NCBI GenBank assembly: GCA_947034895.1
Contig: OX344762.1
Coordinates: forward strand, 23,912,760 to 23,976,759
DNA length: 64,000 nt
Reading direction: 5' to 3'
Source of the DNA: Rhytidiadelphus loreus
Taxonomy: Eukaryota; Streptophyta; Bryopsida; Hypnales; Hylocomiaceae
Positions 11,755 through 23,014 of this stretch are shown piece after piece. The position numbers and the translations under genes are program-made. Position 1 is the stretch's first letter; every line of letters begins with the position of its first letter. The notes beneath the pieces were generated by a model. It did not search any database, was not told the origin of the DNA, and saw only the letters and a list, made by a program, of their open reading frames with translations.

Positions 11755-12800
11755 AAGGTTTTTTTACTATGTTTCCACCAAAAACGCTCCAAACTTATTA
11801 TTTCTAGTATAAGTAACAAATTTTAGAAAAACAACATTATTGAACACATGTAAACAAGGGATCTTGTAGTAAGATGGATTGAGAAGATGTAGAAAAAAAT
11901 TCAAAAATTTCTACTATGTAGATTGCATTATTGCAAGATATAAGCGTTTGAAGTGACAAAAATCCTTTTGGGGGCCTTGCAAAAAATCGGGCAGCTGCAC
12001 TTCACAAGATCACATTTGTATGAAAAAATTTCCAAAATGGTTGTAATTCCTTAGATTCATTTTCTAAGGCAAGATGGCTACACGCTTGAGAAAATTCAGA
12101 TCATTTGGAATTGTACAACATATAGAAAAAAAATAGTAAGTAGAAAGAAGTAGATAATGATTTAAAATACTAAATTGTTAACAATTTATTTATGGAATTG
12201 AAAAATGTCAATCCCAATAGTTATAATGTTGTAATAAAAAATCTACATCCTATTTTTTATTTTTTTACAAAAATATTGAAAATTGAGTTAAATAAAGGAC
12301 CTCAAAGTTTATTTTGGAGTAGAAATTCCGTAACTACCCACAAACTACCACACTAGAAGGATTTTACAAAGCAAATGAAGACTGGAAGTTCCCAAGAGTT
12401 CTCAAACTGCAAGGAACATTGGAAACTCTGCCACAACAACGATCAGCCATGGCTGTGACCATGCCATGTTAGATAATATTGGTTACTTAATTAAAAAAAA
12501 AAATTTAATAATAATTTTTATTTAAAATAGTTTTTTTTAAATGATTTTTTAATTCTTTAATAGTTTTTTTTTAATTTTTTATATTTTGATTGGTTCACAA
12601 GGTGGGGAACATGCTTGAAATGCCCTCCTTTGTCCTCAAATCTCATCTAATATAAACAGAACTCTTCATAACTTTCATTTCATTAATGAAAATGGAATGA
12701 TTTAAAGTTTTCTACATATATATAAATCTAGAAAACCAATTTCAAATTTGTATTTCTTAAAAAAGTGATTTTGTAAGAATTTTTTTCAGCTGCCCAAGTT
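11755..12800 (+). mobile_element. Probable degenerate TTAA-element, left end clear
   Basis: The left end TTAA+CCCCTAAAGG is followed by sequence resembling the left part of the 37624 copy (AAAAACGCTCCAAAC, then TTGCAAGATATAAGCG). A later segment near 12660-12800 resembles its middle (CATAACTTTCATTT then a ...GCTGCCCAAG region). I could not find a convincing right end, so the end coordinate is approximate. Confidence 0.4.
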
Positions 12801-15208
12801 GCCTGCCAAACAATTACACAATTTGATTGAAGTGAATCACAAAGAGAATTAGAGGACTACAAATGTAGTTCTTGCTTTCAAGCAAGGAAGTGAAATAATC
12901 TCCTTGTGAATATAGACATATAGTGCTTTGTTTTCTTAAAAAAAATTCATTTTTCATTTTTCATTTATTTATTATTATTATTTTGACACACACTTCTAAC
13001 TATCAACCTATTATAACCATCCCGCAATAAGAAAGAATTGAAATGATCTATTTTTGGAGATTTATTTTAAATTTATGTCTCTAAAGCCATTAAGTTTTTT
13101 TGAAATTCATCACTTTCGGCTTTTCAATTTGAAATGATATGAAATTTTTTTTATGCATGATTGCACATATAAGCATATCTTCTTCAAAGCCTTTTCAATA
13201 ATACAAAACATGTCCCAATTAGGTAGCAATTACAGAGATTTGAGGTGCCATTAGTCTATTACAAGCAAAACAAAAAAATCAATTAAGTGCAAAAAAAACA
13301 AAAATAAATTTAAATTATGTATTTTTTTTTAATATGAATACACCTATGAGGTAAATTCCATAATCTCTAGAATATTATGACTATATTTTACTAAAAAACA
13401 CTTGAAATTTTTCATTACTAGTACAAAGTGCAATAGAGCAATTGCAAGAATCATATGTACTATTTTTTGATATGCGTTGAATGTCAAAGTATTTTCAAAT
13501 GCAATTCTAGAAGTAATCATCCAAGAGGGGCACTTAGAAAAATTTATCTAGCAAAGTGTAGTCAAAGATATGGTCTTTTTAATTCATAGCACCTAAAACT
13601 TAGAAAATAATTTCAAGTAATATATGGTACCAAAAATAGGAGAATGAAAATTATAATAAACATGGAATCATAAGTAATCAGACCCATTTAATTTTTTAAA
13701 ATCTAATGTACGGTTTACTATAAGTATCCTAGGCTAAGGCTCAGGGTATGATTTGTATTCTCACCTATAATTCAAATAAAGAGAGTGGATGAAACTTCAC
13801 CTTAAAACAATGAAAAACAATTGAATGGTTATCATCTTTTTGTTGTCATCCTATGGTCATCACTTTCTCTTGGCTAGAGTTGGGTTAGGGTGTATTCTGT
13901 GCAAGTTTTTAGTACAGGCTTATTCTCACAATTTTTTGTATTTGTTGCCTTGTTGTTTTTACATAGCTGACATAGAGGCAAACACTACTATAAGTTAGAG
14001 TTTGGGCAAACCCAACAACAATTTTGTTCATTTCAATTGTAGTTCAAGGCGCCTTGGCTAATCAAGCAACATTGTGAACATTGGACGATGAGGCTTTTGT
14101 TGGGGTAATTTGTCACCATTTTTCTTTGTACACTCCTATGATTTAATTGGTATCCTACTTGCGGTCAATATTGTCACTAGCTATGCATGAGATTCCTTGT
14201 GCTCACTCCTTGGCACAAAATTGGTTTTCATTTCCTTCTTGTTGTGCTACATGACATGGAAGCAGATGGTGTTTTTCCTAAAGTAACCCACTAACATGAG
14301 AGAGTTGCAATCAATTGGAAGAGATACCAACCTATGTGTTGGTGCTGAAAATTTTGAACGTGGCTACTAATAAGGGGGATTAGGTGGGCTTTTTACAAAG
14401 TTGGTGTGCATCAGAGAGCAAAAGGATTGCACCTAATAGCAAAGCCTAGTTTGGTAAAGAAAGAATAGTGTGACATTTTTAGCTAGATTGAATATGCAAT
14501 GCTAAAGTTGGTGCAATTTGACTTGACTTGGAAGTGGCGCGCATCCTAGATATCTTAGGATCGGTATAAAATGGAGCAATTTGATGATGCCATGTTTTTT
14601 TTGCATTCGCTTGGAAGTTGTTAAAACTCATCCTTGATCAATTCTGCTTAATGCCTTTTAACAAGCTATTGGGGGTGGAATTATTTCTCCTCCATGCACA
14701 ATTGGGGTGGGATTGGTAGCAACATGAGTCTATCTTGGATGGAGAATATTGGCGCAACTTTCCACTACTATAGATCAATCCCTTGCAACGCACCTACCAA
14801 CCAACTCTATAGGTTTTTGAGTCTACTTTGATCTTCTCCAGTCCTCATTTTGTTCCATTGGATTTATTTTTTTTTCTTTTGGTTGCACAAATCTGCAAAC
14901 CCTAAATCCTCATACTAGTATTGCACAATAGAACAACCCTAAACCTTCACAGAGTTTTCAAATATGGTTTATTTCTAACATTTATGGAGCTATCAAATTG
15001 TTTTGAATGTGTTTGTGAACACAATATAATATGAATGCATTGTTAATTTGGGAGACATTTTGCATATTAATTTATGAATGATTTTCAAGACTTTACTATT
15101 GTGTGTTAAGTACCTCTAAATGCTCCCTTTTGTTACTCCATGTAGGAAAATGTATCATGTACGGTGATTGTTTGTTGTCTCCTTGAATGTTCTTGCTACA
15201 ATCATATA
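12801..15208. other. AT-rich gene-free stretch
   Basis: No supported gene. Around 13860-14850 base composition is more even and the sequence could be an old element or gene relic, but no protein family was recognised in any frame. Confidence 0.45.
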
Positions 15209-15497
15209 AGGTAGGGGGTTGTAAAAGCAACTTGTCTCTAAAAGCAGTACATTTTGCCTCTAACATGTACCAAAAGTGTACATTTTAGGAGGAGGTTGCT
15301 TTTAGAAACCACTGTGTTTTCAACTTCAAAAATTTGTAACTAATTCCATGAAGGTCCAAAAAATATGAAACGACTTGGGTTATATGCCAATTCCATTTTT
15401 CTTACCACAAAAATTTATTGAAAATTATTTTAAGCAGTTTAGCTTCCCCTAAAATGAAAATCAGCTCTTAAAGGGTTGCTTTTACAGCCCCCTACCT
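15209..15497. mobile_element. TA-flanked MITE of the AGGTA family, copy 1
   Basis: Terminal inverted repeats AGGTAGGGGGTTGTAAAAGC (left) and AGGTAGGGGGCTGTAAAAGC (reverse complement of right), flanked by TA on both sides (15207-15208, 15498-15499). 289 bp, non-coding. The TA duplication fits the Tc1/mariner group. Confidence 0.88.
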
Positions 15498-15538
15498 TAT
15501 TGCAAGGCTTCATGGCTTTGTTTCTTTTTTCTCTTTGC

Positions 15539-15788
15539 TTAACCCATGAGCGCCCAACCCATGTTCACAAAAATCCAAACCTTTCTATACTCATTCCAAT
15601 TAAACTATCATCTAAAAAAAGATCTACACTAATTGACCATACCGATTGATAGTAGAGACATGTCCAAAGATACATGGAGAGGGATGTGTCCTTTGACCAT
15701 ACCATTCAAAAGATTATAAGAGTCAAACAAGGACATCTTTCAAAAATGGAGAGGCCATATTTTGGCCCCTTGGGCACTCAGGGGTTAA
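15539..15788 (-). mobile_element. Short TTAA-flanked MITE, copy Y2
   Basis: Inverted counterpart of 9899-10152. Ends TTAA+CCCATGAGCGCCCAACC and TTGGGCACTCAGGGG+TTAA. It sits 40 bp beyond the TA-flanked MITE. Confidence 0.88.
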
Positions 15789-18700
15789 CAGCTTAGGTGG
15801 TTTGTCAATCTGTAGTCATAGAAATATTTTAGTATTCTATACTAGATAGACTGTTGATTTTGTTCAATTTCTTGGTCTAATATCATGTTACTATCAACAT
15901 AAATGTTGTAGATCTATCCTAACCACATTCATCATACTTCCCTAAGTTGCAACATCAATAATTGTTCTTGAGCTTGTTGAAGTTTAAACCCAAACAATGA
16001 AAGAAATAAACAAGGACTGCATATCTAATGCTTTTAGTGTATGTCTTATGATAAGTTGAAAATGTCATTTTAAATTTTGAATTATAAATAAATAATGGTA
16101 CAATAAATTAATCTCTTACAATAAGTTAAAATAAATATATGATACTTTAAAATATGCCAAATTAGAAAATTAGGTAATAATATGGTCTATTTAATTGGTC
16201 TCCTCTATGAAAATATCCCTAGTAATAATATCTCACAATCACACATGATAAGTAAACTACTGATGAGTGCCCCCTCCGTGAATAATCATCCAATACTCCA
16301 ATGTGGTTGAAGTTTATTGGAAAAGGTGCATATAAATGTATGACTCTTTTAAACATATGTCAATTTTTTATTTACATTATAAAAGTAATTTGGTAGAAAT
16401 ATTGATTTTTAAAATTTGTCACACTTGTATTTTTAGGGGTTTAAGTATTATTGAATAGTCATTCTACAATAGATTTCAGATTGAACACTAAAATTTAGAC
16501 ATGTTGTTTTCAAATAGACTTGCAATTGTTCTAAAAAATTATTAAGAAAACCAACTATTTTTATTATTCTATTTTTTGTAGACGTTTATAAATTAAGTTG
16601 CTTTTAGAATACATTTTTAGACATAAAAATGAATATTTGAGTGATTCTTTTGTACTAATCCATATGTTTAGAATTTTTTAAATGTGCAAACTTACTTTTA
16701 TAAATTAATAATTTTTCTAATTTTTACAAATTAAAATGCCAAAGTGTCATTTCCTTCTCTCTAAAACGAAGTATTATTATATGATTAATATTTTTAAGAT
16801 AAAATCTTTATAAAGGTCTTAACATGGGTCATGATCTTAAAAAAAATTTAAAATGTAATTTTAAAGCAACATCATTTAAAATGTTGACAAATGATGTTGC
16901 AAAAATCTTGTTATTTAATGTTTGACAATACCATGTTTGACAAGATGTTTGACAATATCATTTCATCTGTCAATTTTTTTTTTAAATATCTAAAATATTT
17001 AATAACACTCAAGCATACAAGCATATTTATGACAATGTCTAGTGTACTAGAAAAATGTCCAACATTGGCAACACAACTTTGTCAAGAGAAAATCCAACAA
17101 ATAGTTTAGTTTTTCCTCACAATAACCCAAAAATGAAAAAAAAATGAAATTTGGAATTCAATTATAGGATCTTGCCTAACTTTATACTAGTATCAATAGT
17201 ATGCTACTAGAAAAATATATCAATAATAAGCTTAGTCTAAATAAAATCAATCAAGTAGTTATCAACAAATACACACATTACAAGTCTATAGCATTTTAAT
17301 GTTTAAGTAGAAAAAGAGATATTTTTAGCATCTTCTTTTAGTTTCAAATAACTTAAATAAGGAAAAATAGACTTTGAATCTTCTTGGCTTTTTGCAATAA
17401 AGAGACTTGAGTTCTTTATTTTTATACTATAAAATTAAGATAACAATGATAATTAAAGAAGACAATAATTTTGTTAGAGACTAAGAGGTGAAACAAAACA
17501 AAACATTAAATTCATTTGAATGTTTAAAAGTTCTAAGTTCTAACCCCTCTAAATATATTTATTTAAATCAATGACCACTGTGACAACCATTTCAACATTT
17601 ACAACTCTACAATGTACTATATTTCCTACACAACAAAGTTCCTAATAATTTTTAACTTAATTACCAATATGATGGATGTCATGGAATCAACATTGAATGA
17701 ATTGAAAATTCTTTTGTAAATATTGATGATTGAACTATTTTGCAAATGACATAATTTAATTCTTAAAACAATTTTTTTCCAATTTTATTATGGTATCTAA
17801 AGCCCCTTATTTTGCATTTAAGGAAACATAATTTTCATTCTTAAAGGTCTATTGTAATAAAAATCATATATTTAGAAAGCCAATACAATCTTAAACCTCC
17901 CTAAAAAAGTATAAAAAATCTTGCTTTCAAAGATGTGAACTTTAAATTTTCTCTCTAACTTTTTTTCTTCATATTTCATCTCATATTTTTATTTTCTCCT
18001 TTGATAAGCAATGAGGTGAACATTATCTTATTTAATTGTTTATTGGCTTGTTTACAAACACAATGAAAAAAATAAATCCAAAATATAACCATAAAAATTA
18101 TTAGTCCCAAATCCTAAAAAACCATACTAAGACTTTAAACAATTAGATGTTAATAAAATTGACAAAATTTCATTGACCATTTTGACATTTACATTTATTT
18201 TATTAGCTTGTAAAATCAACAGATATCTAATTATTACATTACATCATTACATGCACACCATTACAATTCACAAGTTTACAATTAGAGAATCGTCTATTGA
18301 TTGTCACAATTTCATCCATTTGGATGGTCAATTGATTAAATTGACCAAGTATTCATTAGAATGAATTTATAATAAGAAAATAGTCTTGAATTTCAAATTC
18401 AATCCTAACAAAATAAAAAATGCAATGTTTCTAATTCAAGTTTGCATTTTGCAATGGAATGAATTGATGAGCAAAAATATGGAGTATTGTTACGTATATT
18501 GCAATTTGCAATACTTCTACAATACTTTTTTTGTCCTAAATGCTAAACTACCACACTATATTGTGCCAAAATGTCAATTTCTATTTTAAAAAATCAATTT
18601 TTGTGATGTTAAAATTTTCCCTCTCACCAGTAGGACAAAATTAATAGGACAAATCACCAATAGGACAAATTAATAAGAATCTCTTATATTAAATACAAAC

Positions 18701-19657
18701 TCATGTTTTGATTTGCACAATATTTCATTCATTCTAATGACATCCAAAGTCTAGACATATCTTTTATAATGAAACCTTGAAACTTGATGAAACCTAATTG
18801 GTGTTGTGAGTCTTATGAGTTGTGACATACTCACATAGCAAATTAGCAACCAACTTTGTTGTAGTCTCTTTTATGTATAAATTGTCATGAACTCATCATT
18901 GTCAAGTTGTTGATGAAATTGTCATCTATCACATTTTCATATGAACAATGTTTTTCAAATTTATTATTGCTAAATCCTAATTAATGACATCCAAACATCG
19001 ATCCTCTCAACAAAACTTTCAATTGCAAGTTGATGATACATTTTCTAACTTGGTTATATTGCAATTTTGTTCTAGTAGATCATGCCTATATACCACTACT
19101 TATACCACTATATAACTCGATGCATGTATTTCCACAAGTTCACTTGTCAATACACACACAGTGACGTAGACAAGTGTGCATTGAATAATCCATCATATAA
19201 TTATTGCCTTCGATTCTATCAATCCATGCCAAAGTGCATGAATGATGATGGTTACCCACTTCCCCATGCCAGCACTAGCTAGAAACATACCAGTCTGGCT
19301 AGATAGATGGCTAGATGAGTCTATTGATCATACATTGATTTCAGATTTGACTTCCATGGAAAGAGATTGCAACTCTCTAAGGCTCCCAACGATCTCAGTC
19401 TAGCTGCTGTCATTCTGTCGGACTCAGGGCCACTAACTACAGTCGCTTTCTTCTTGGCGTCAAGTCCAATAGATCTACAATCAGGCATGTTTTGAAGCTC
19501 TCACGATATCTCCAAGAATCCATATTTGCAAGTTGCATCACTATCTCACTGGCAGATTATGAACGAATTGTGTATAATCCTGTAATTGAGGGCATGCACA
19601 TCGTTGCTAATGCACATCGTTGCTAATTTCTGAAAAAATTTAACGAAGATGTCCAAA
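15789..19657. other. AT-rich gene-free stretch
   Basis: No supported gene or RNA. Minor features only: a short GACAA/TTTGACA repeat near 16885-16970 and an AATAGGACAAAT triplet repeat near 18630-18680. Confidence 0.5.
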
Positions 19658-20528
19658 TTGTTCAAAGGAATAATGTAGTCTGCTGTCCTCAAACTACCAC
19701 AGCCGTACTTCAGCTACGAGCGAGCATGCAATGCCTGATGAATTACTGCAAACTAGGCTGCAAACTGCTGATTTGAACAACCAAAACATTGGGACCGTGA
19801 ACAGTGTTGGATTATGAACGGGATTGAACCGTATAACAACTAGCCAACTCTCGACATCAAATCACTACTGACATCAATGACTACCAAGCCAACCATGAAA
19901 TTGATAAAACAAAAAATTAATAAAGAAATGCCGTAAATGTCAGGATCCGCCCTTATCCGCCCTTCCAGTTGGGGTTCTTCTAGTTTTGTGTCGAAGAATT
20001 CACGACTGATAATAACGCCTAGCCTGCAACTAAAAGGCGGAGCGGGCCCAAGTCCATAATCATGTAAACTTATTAAGGATTGAATCATTCGTTATTTGAA
20101 AAAAATATGTCCATACAACGAGTATGTCACTCGATATTGTTACAAAACGAATAATGTAACCTACAGTCCTGAAACGCGACTACCACTTCAGAGGCATCAC
20201 TAACATGCATTGCCTCATGAATTATTGGAAACTGGACTGCATGCTAACTGTTGAACAACCAAAATATCTGGACCATGAACAGTGTCTAGCTGGGACGAAT
20301 TGAACTGCATACCAACTCGCCAGCCTTAGACATCCCATCAAATCATAACATCAACGTTTCCGGCCCAACGTCGAAATAAGACAAAGCAAAAAAGAACATA
20401 AATACAAATCTGCCGCGGTCGGGATCCACATGTACGTCGCGATCCACCCTTCCAGTTGGGGTCCGCCCGGACCTCCAAGTTGTGTCGAAGAACTCACCAC
20501 TGATAGCGCCTGCAATTAATAGGGCGAA
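19658..20528. repeat. Two-copy tandem duplication, period about 480 bp, abutting the IPT stop codon
   Basis: Copy 1 about 19658-20048 and copy 2 about 20137-20528. Shared landmarks are GAATAATGTA, ATGCAATGCCT/ATGCATTGCCT followed by GATGAATTA, TTGAACAACCAAAA, CCCTTCCAGTTGGGGT and TTGTGTCGAAGAA. The inner copy ends about 15 bases from the IPT stop codon, so it should be the start of the 3' UTR. On the minus strand copy 2 contains an acceptor-like TTAATTGCAG and a donor-like GTGAGT 12 bases later; I do not claim an exon there. Confidence 0.85.
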
Positions 20529-20542
20529 CCATGAGATATCCC

Positions 20543-22298
20543 TCACAGATTTTCTTGAAAGGGAGCCTCCTTTACGGTGCCCTGCAACATCCATCGATTC
20601 CCACCTTGAGTGGCCTCGATCCATTCCAGTGCATTAGCAACAAGCTTAGGATCACTGTAAATCTTAATCGTCGGCTTATACTGCTTCATGCGCTTTTGCT
20701 CTTGCCAACTTGCCGCCTTTAGATCCTCCCCTGTGGCCATCTCCGTCACCTTCCACGCCGGCCTCCGATACTCCTCCACCAACGACCCGACCATCTCATG
20801 CACCGGTTGATCAGCTCGAATCCATCGAAACTTGCGGACATCGCTTCGAGCGTCTTTCCGAAACCAGGCGATCTGCTTCTTCACCAAGCCCTTGGAGTTG
20901 TGCATGAAAAGCCGCAGAAACTGTAGGAAACGCTCTTCGGTCACAACCCCATTCGCCTCCCGTGCTTCCAGCAGAAGATCCATGGCTTCTTCGTAGCCAA
21001 TTGCAGCAGAAGCAATGTTGGTGCGAGGACGCACACCTATATTCAGCAACCACGAAGTTTCTTCTAACAACGCTGGTATCATTTGCTCGCACCGGATGTC
21101 CACCCGTGGAAAAAGATCCGCGCGGTGCTGGTAGAGGAAATACGCTTGGAAGTCGTAGTCCCAGTCCCAGGCGAGGTCGCACTGGTGATCGTCGATGTCG
21201 CACTCGCCTTCGAATCGGTGGGACGTGATCTTCTGTCGGTTTTGCATGAAGCAGCGCATGTAAAGGCCTGTGCCGCCGATGACTATGGGGACCAAGCCTT
21301 TGGACAGGATGGTTTCCGTTGCGGCTCGGGCGTCCACGACGAAATTCTCGGGGGTGTAGTCGACTGTGGGCAACACCAGGTCCATGACGTGGTGGGGAAC
21401 GCCTTGGCGCTCCTCCAAAGTGGCCTTGGCGGCACCGATGTCGAGGCCTTGGTAGACTTGCACGGAGTCCGCGTTCACGATCTCGCCGCCGAGGGATTTC
21501 GCGAGCTCAATAGAGAGGCGGGTCTTGCCGACTCTGCAAGAAGGGTAATAATATAGTGTAAGAATTTACTAATATGAAATTTACTGCAATTTGGAATCTA
21601 ACTACCAAATCCCAAGTTAACCCTACACATTATGGATTTCTCTAGCAAAGTCCAAAGGCGGGTCTTTCCTTCCGACTCTGCAAGAAGCAACACAATGCCA
21701 GCTAGAATCTAAAATGAAATGAAATTCCGCATATGGGTGTTTTCTTATTCACATTTACTTGCTTGCTTTACTTCGTTCTTTCCCAAGTGACAGACATTGC
21801 AGGAATGCCTTTTTTTTCGAATGAACTAGGGATTTGTTAGTCCAGGATCCCCAATTCCCTATAGACGCAGTTGAGTATAGACGCAGTTGAGTATAGACGC
21901 AGTTGAGTAATTAAGACGAGATTGAGCAAGAGATAATTTAAATTAAAAAGAACAAACTTTTCAGGAACAATTTGCACTGAGTAAATAAAACTCTCAGCTG
22001 AGAAGAAATGCACTTACGCAGTAGGACCAGAAATTAGAATCACTCGAGGCTTGGTCAATCGGTGAGGCACTTTCACCACCGCTTGCTTGGTATTGGAACG
22101 GGCTTCCTGAGTTTGCACACTCTCGGAGCTGCTAGTGATGATGAGTCGTTGGCGTGCTGCACTAGCAGATTTAGGACTATGCACAGAAATCCGTCTGGGG
22201 GATTTGGGGCCGAAGCCCCTTGGGAATGGGCATAATCCCGTGAGAGGACGACGGTCACACGAAAAGCTACTGCCTGAAAGAGTGAAAGAGGTCGACAT
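20543..22298 (-). CDS. tRNA isopentenyltransferase-like protein (IPT9/MiaA family), plastid-type, core-deleted
   Basis: Members transfer the dimethylallyl group to adenosine-37 of tRNAs reading UNN codons, a source of cis-zeatin cytokinins in plants. Exon 1 is 22018-22298 and exon 2 20543-21533. They join as GC|A within the P-loop and give 423 aa. Residues 1-60 are rich in Ser, Arg and Pro, as in a plastid transit peptide. The P-loop GPTAVGKT is at 91-98, NADSVQVYQGLDIGAAK (DMAPP/tRNA binding) begins at 114, GGTGLY is at 180-185, and AIGYEEAMDLL is at 271-281. The odd point is that about 90-100 residues expected after GGTGLY are missing: the chain passes from near residue 193 straight to the later WDYDF segment, losing the region that in family members carries the conserved R..RSLE-type helix. 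The rest is open with no stops. ATG has a good CCACCATG context. Activity is doubtful; family membership is firm. Confidence 0.88.
21534..22017 (-). repeat. IPT intron with a duplicated exon edge and a 16-17 bp tandem repeat
   Basis: The only coding intron. Near 21655-21688 a second copy of the exon-2 edge occurs (minus strand CTTGCAGAGTCGG...AAAGACCCGCC) with a 4-base insertion, making a decoy acceptor that would shift the frame. Near 21860-21908 TATAGACGCAGTTGAG occurs three times in a row. Confidence 0.8.
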
Positions 22299-23014
22299 GG
22301 TGGAGCCTTCACAAAAGAAACGAGCTGTAAAGAAGAGTGATCAGCGCAAGACAGTTTGCAGTGCAACCTCTTTTGCTCCAATCCAATTCTAACTGCTTGG
22401 AAATCCTTCAGTTCAACCCGGTGGAACCTGCACACAAAAAGAAGAAAGCAGAGTACGATCAGCGCAAGTTTGCAATGCAACGTCTTTTGCTCCAATTCTA
22501 ACCGCTCAAGTGGAAAATTCTCACTCCACAAATCCCTGCATGTACTGTAAACCAAACACAAGAAAATAGCTTGAGAAATTTCCCAACCTGCAAAAAGCAA
22601 CTCAGACACACATGAACTTGGCTTTTCACGTGAGAAACGAAGCGAAATTCACAGCTGGGACACAAGGATCGGACAAACCTACAGCGAACTTCATGTAAGC
22701 AAAAACTTAGAAGTCCACAAGGAGAGAGACGGAAAAAATAAGCGGACATGGTTAGGCTCGAAGAGGATTCCATACCGTAAGATTCGTTTGTTACGCGAAA
22801 GATCCCAACCAAGATCCGAATTAGAAAAGTAGTACTTCTGAAAACGAAGGCCCAGAGAGCGAGCCTCTGACAATGCTGCAAGGACAAAAGAGATTTGCCT
22901 ACTGCAGGAAGAAGCCAAAAGCACGATCGAGCGACACTGCTGGACAGGACAGAACAGGGCCCCGCTACAGGCGTAACAAACTGAAGAAGTGAGCGACACA
23001 AGTGCAAACGAGGA
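22299..23014 (-). other. IPT 5' leader region with a tandem repeat spanning splice acceptors
   Basis: Two direct repeats, about 22335-22400 and 22455-22512, share GATCAGCGCAAG, TTTGCARTGCAACNTCTTTT and GCTCCAAT. On the minus strand each is followed by an acceptor-like site: TTCTTTACAG|CTCG just before the ATG, and TTTTTGTGTGCAG|GTTCC near 22431. The leader is therefore probably spliced. The long minus-strand frame over 22498-23181 has no recognisable domain and is treated as leader and promoter sequence. Confidence 0.5.

Noticed and set aside
13860..14850. Possible retrotransposon or gene remnant
   Set aside because: Composition is less AT-rich, but no frame shows reverse transcriptase, integrase, gag or any other recognisable motif.
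21083..21556. 157-aa plus-strand frame opposite IPT exon 2
   Set aside because: Antisense shadow of a GC-rich coding exon; the minus strand shows clear family motifs.
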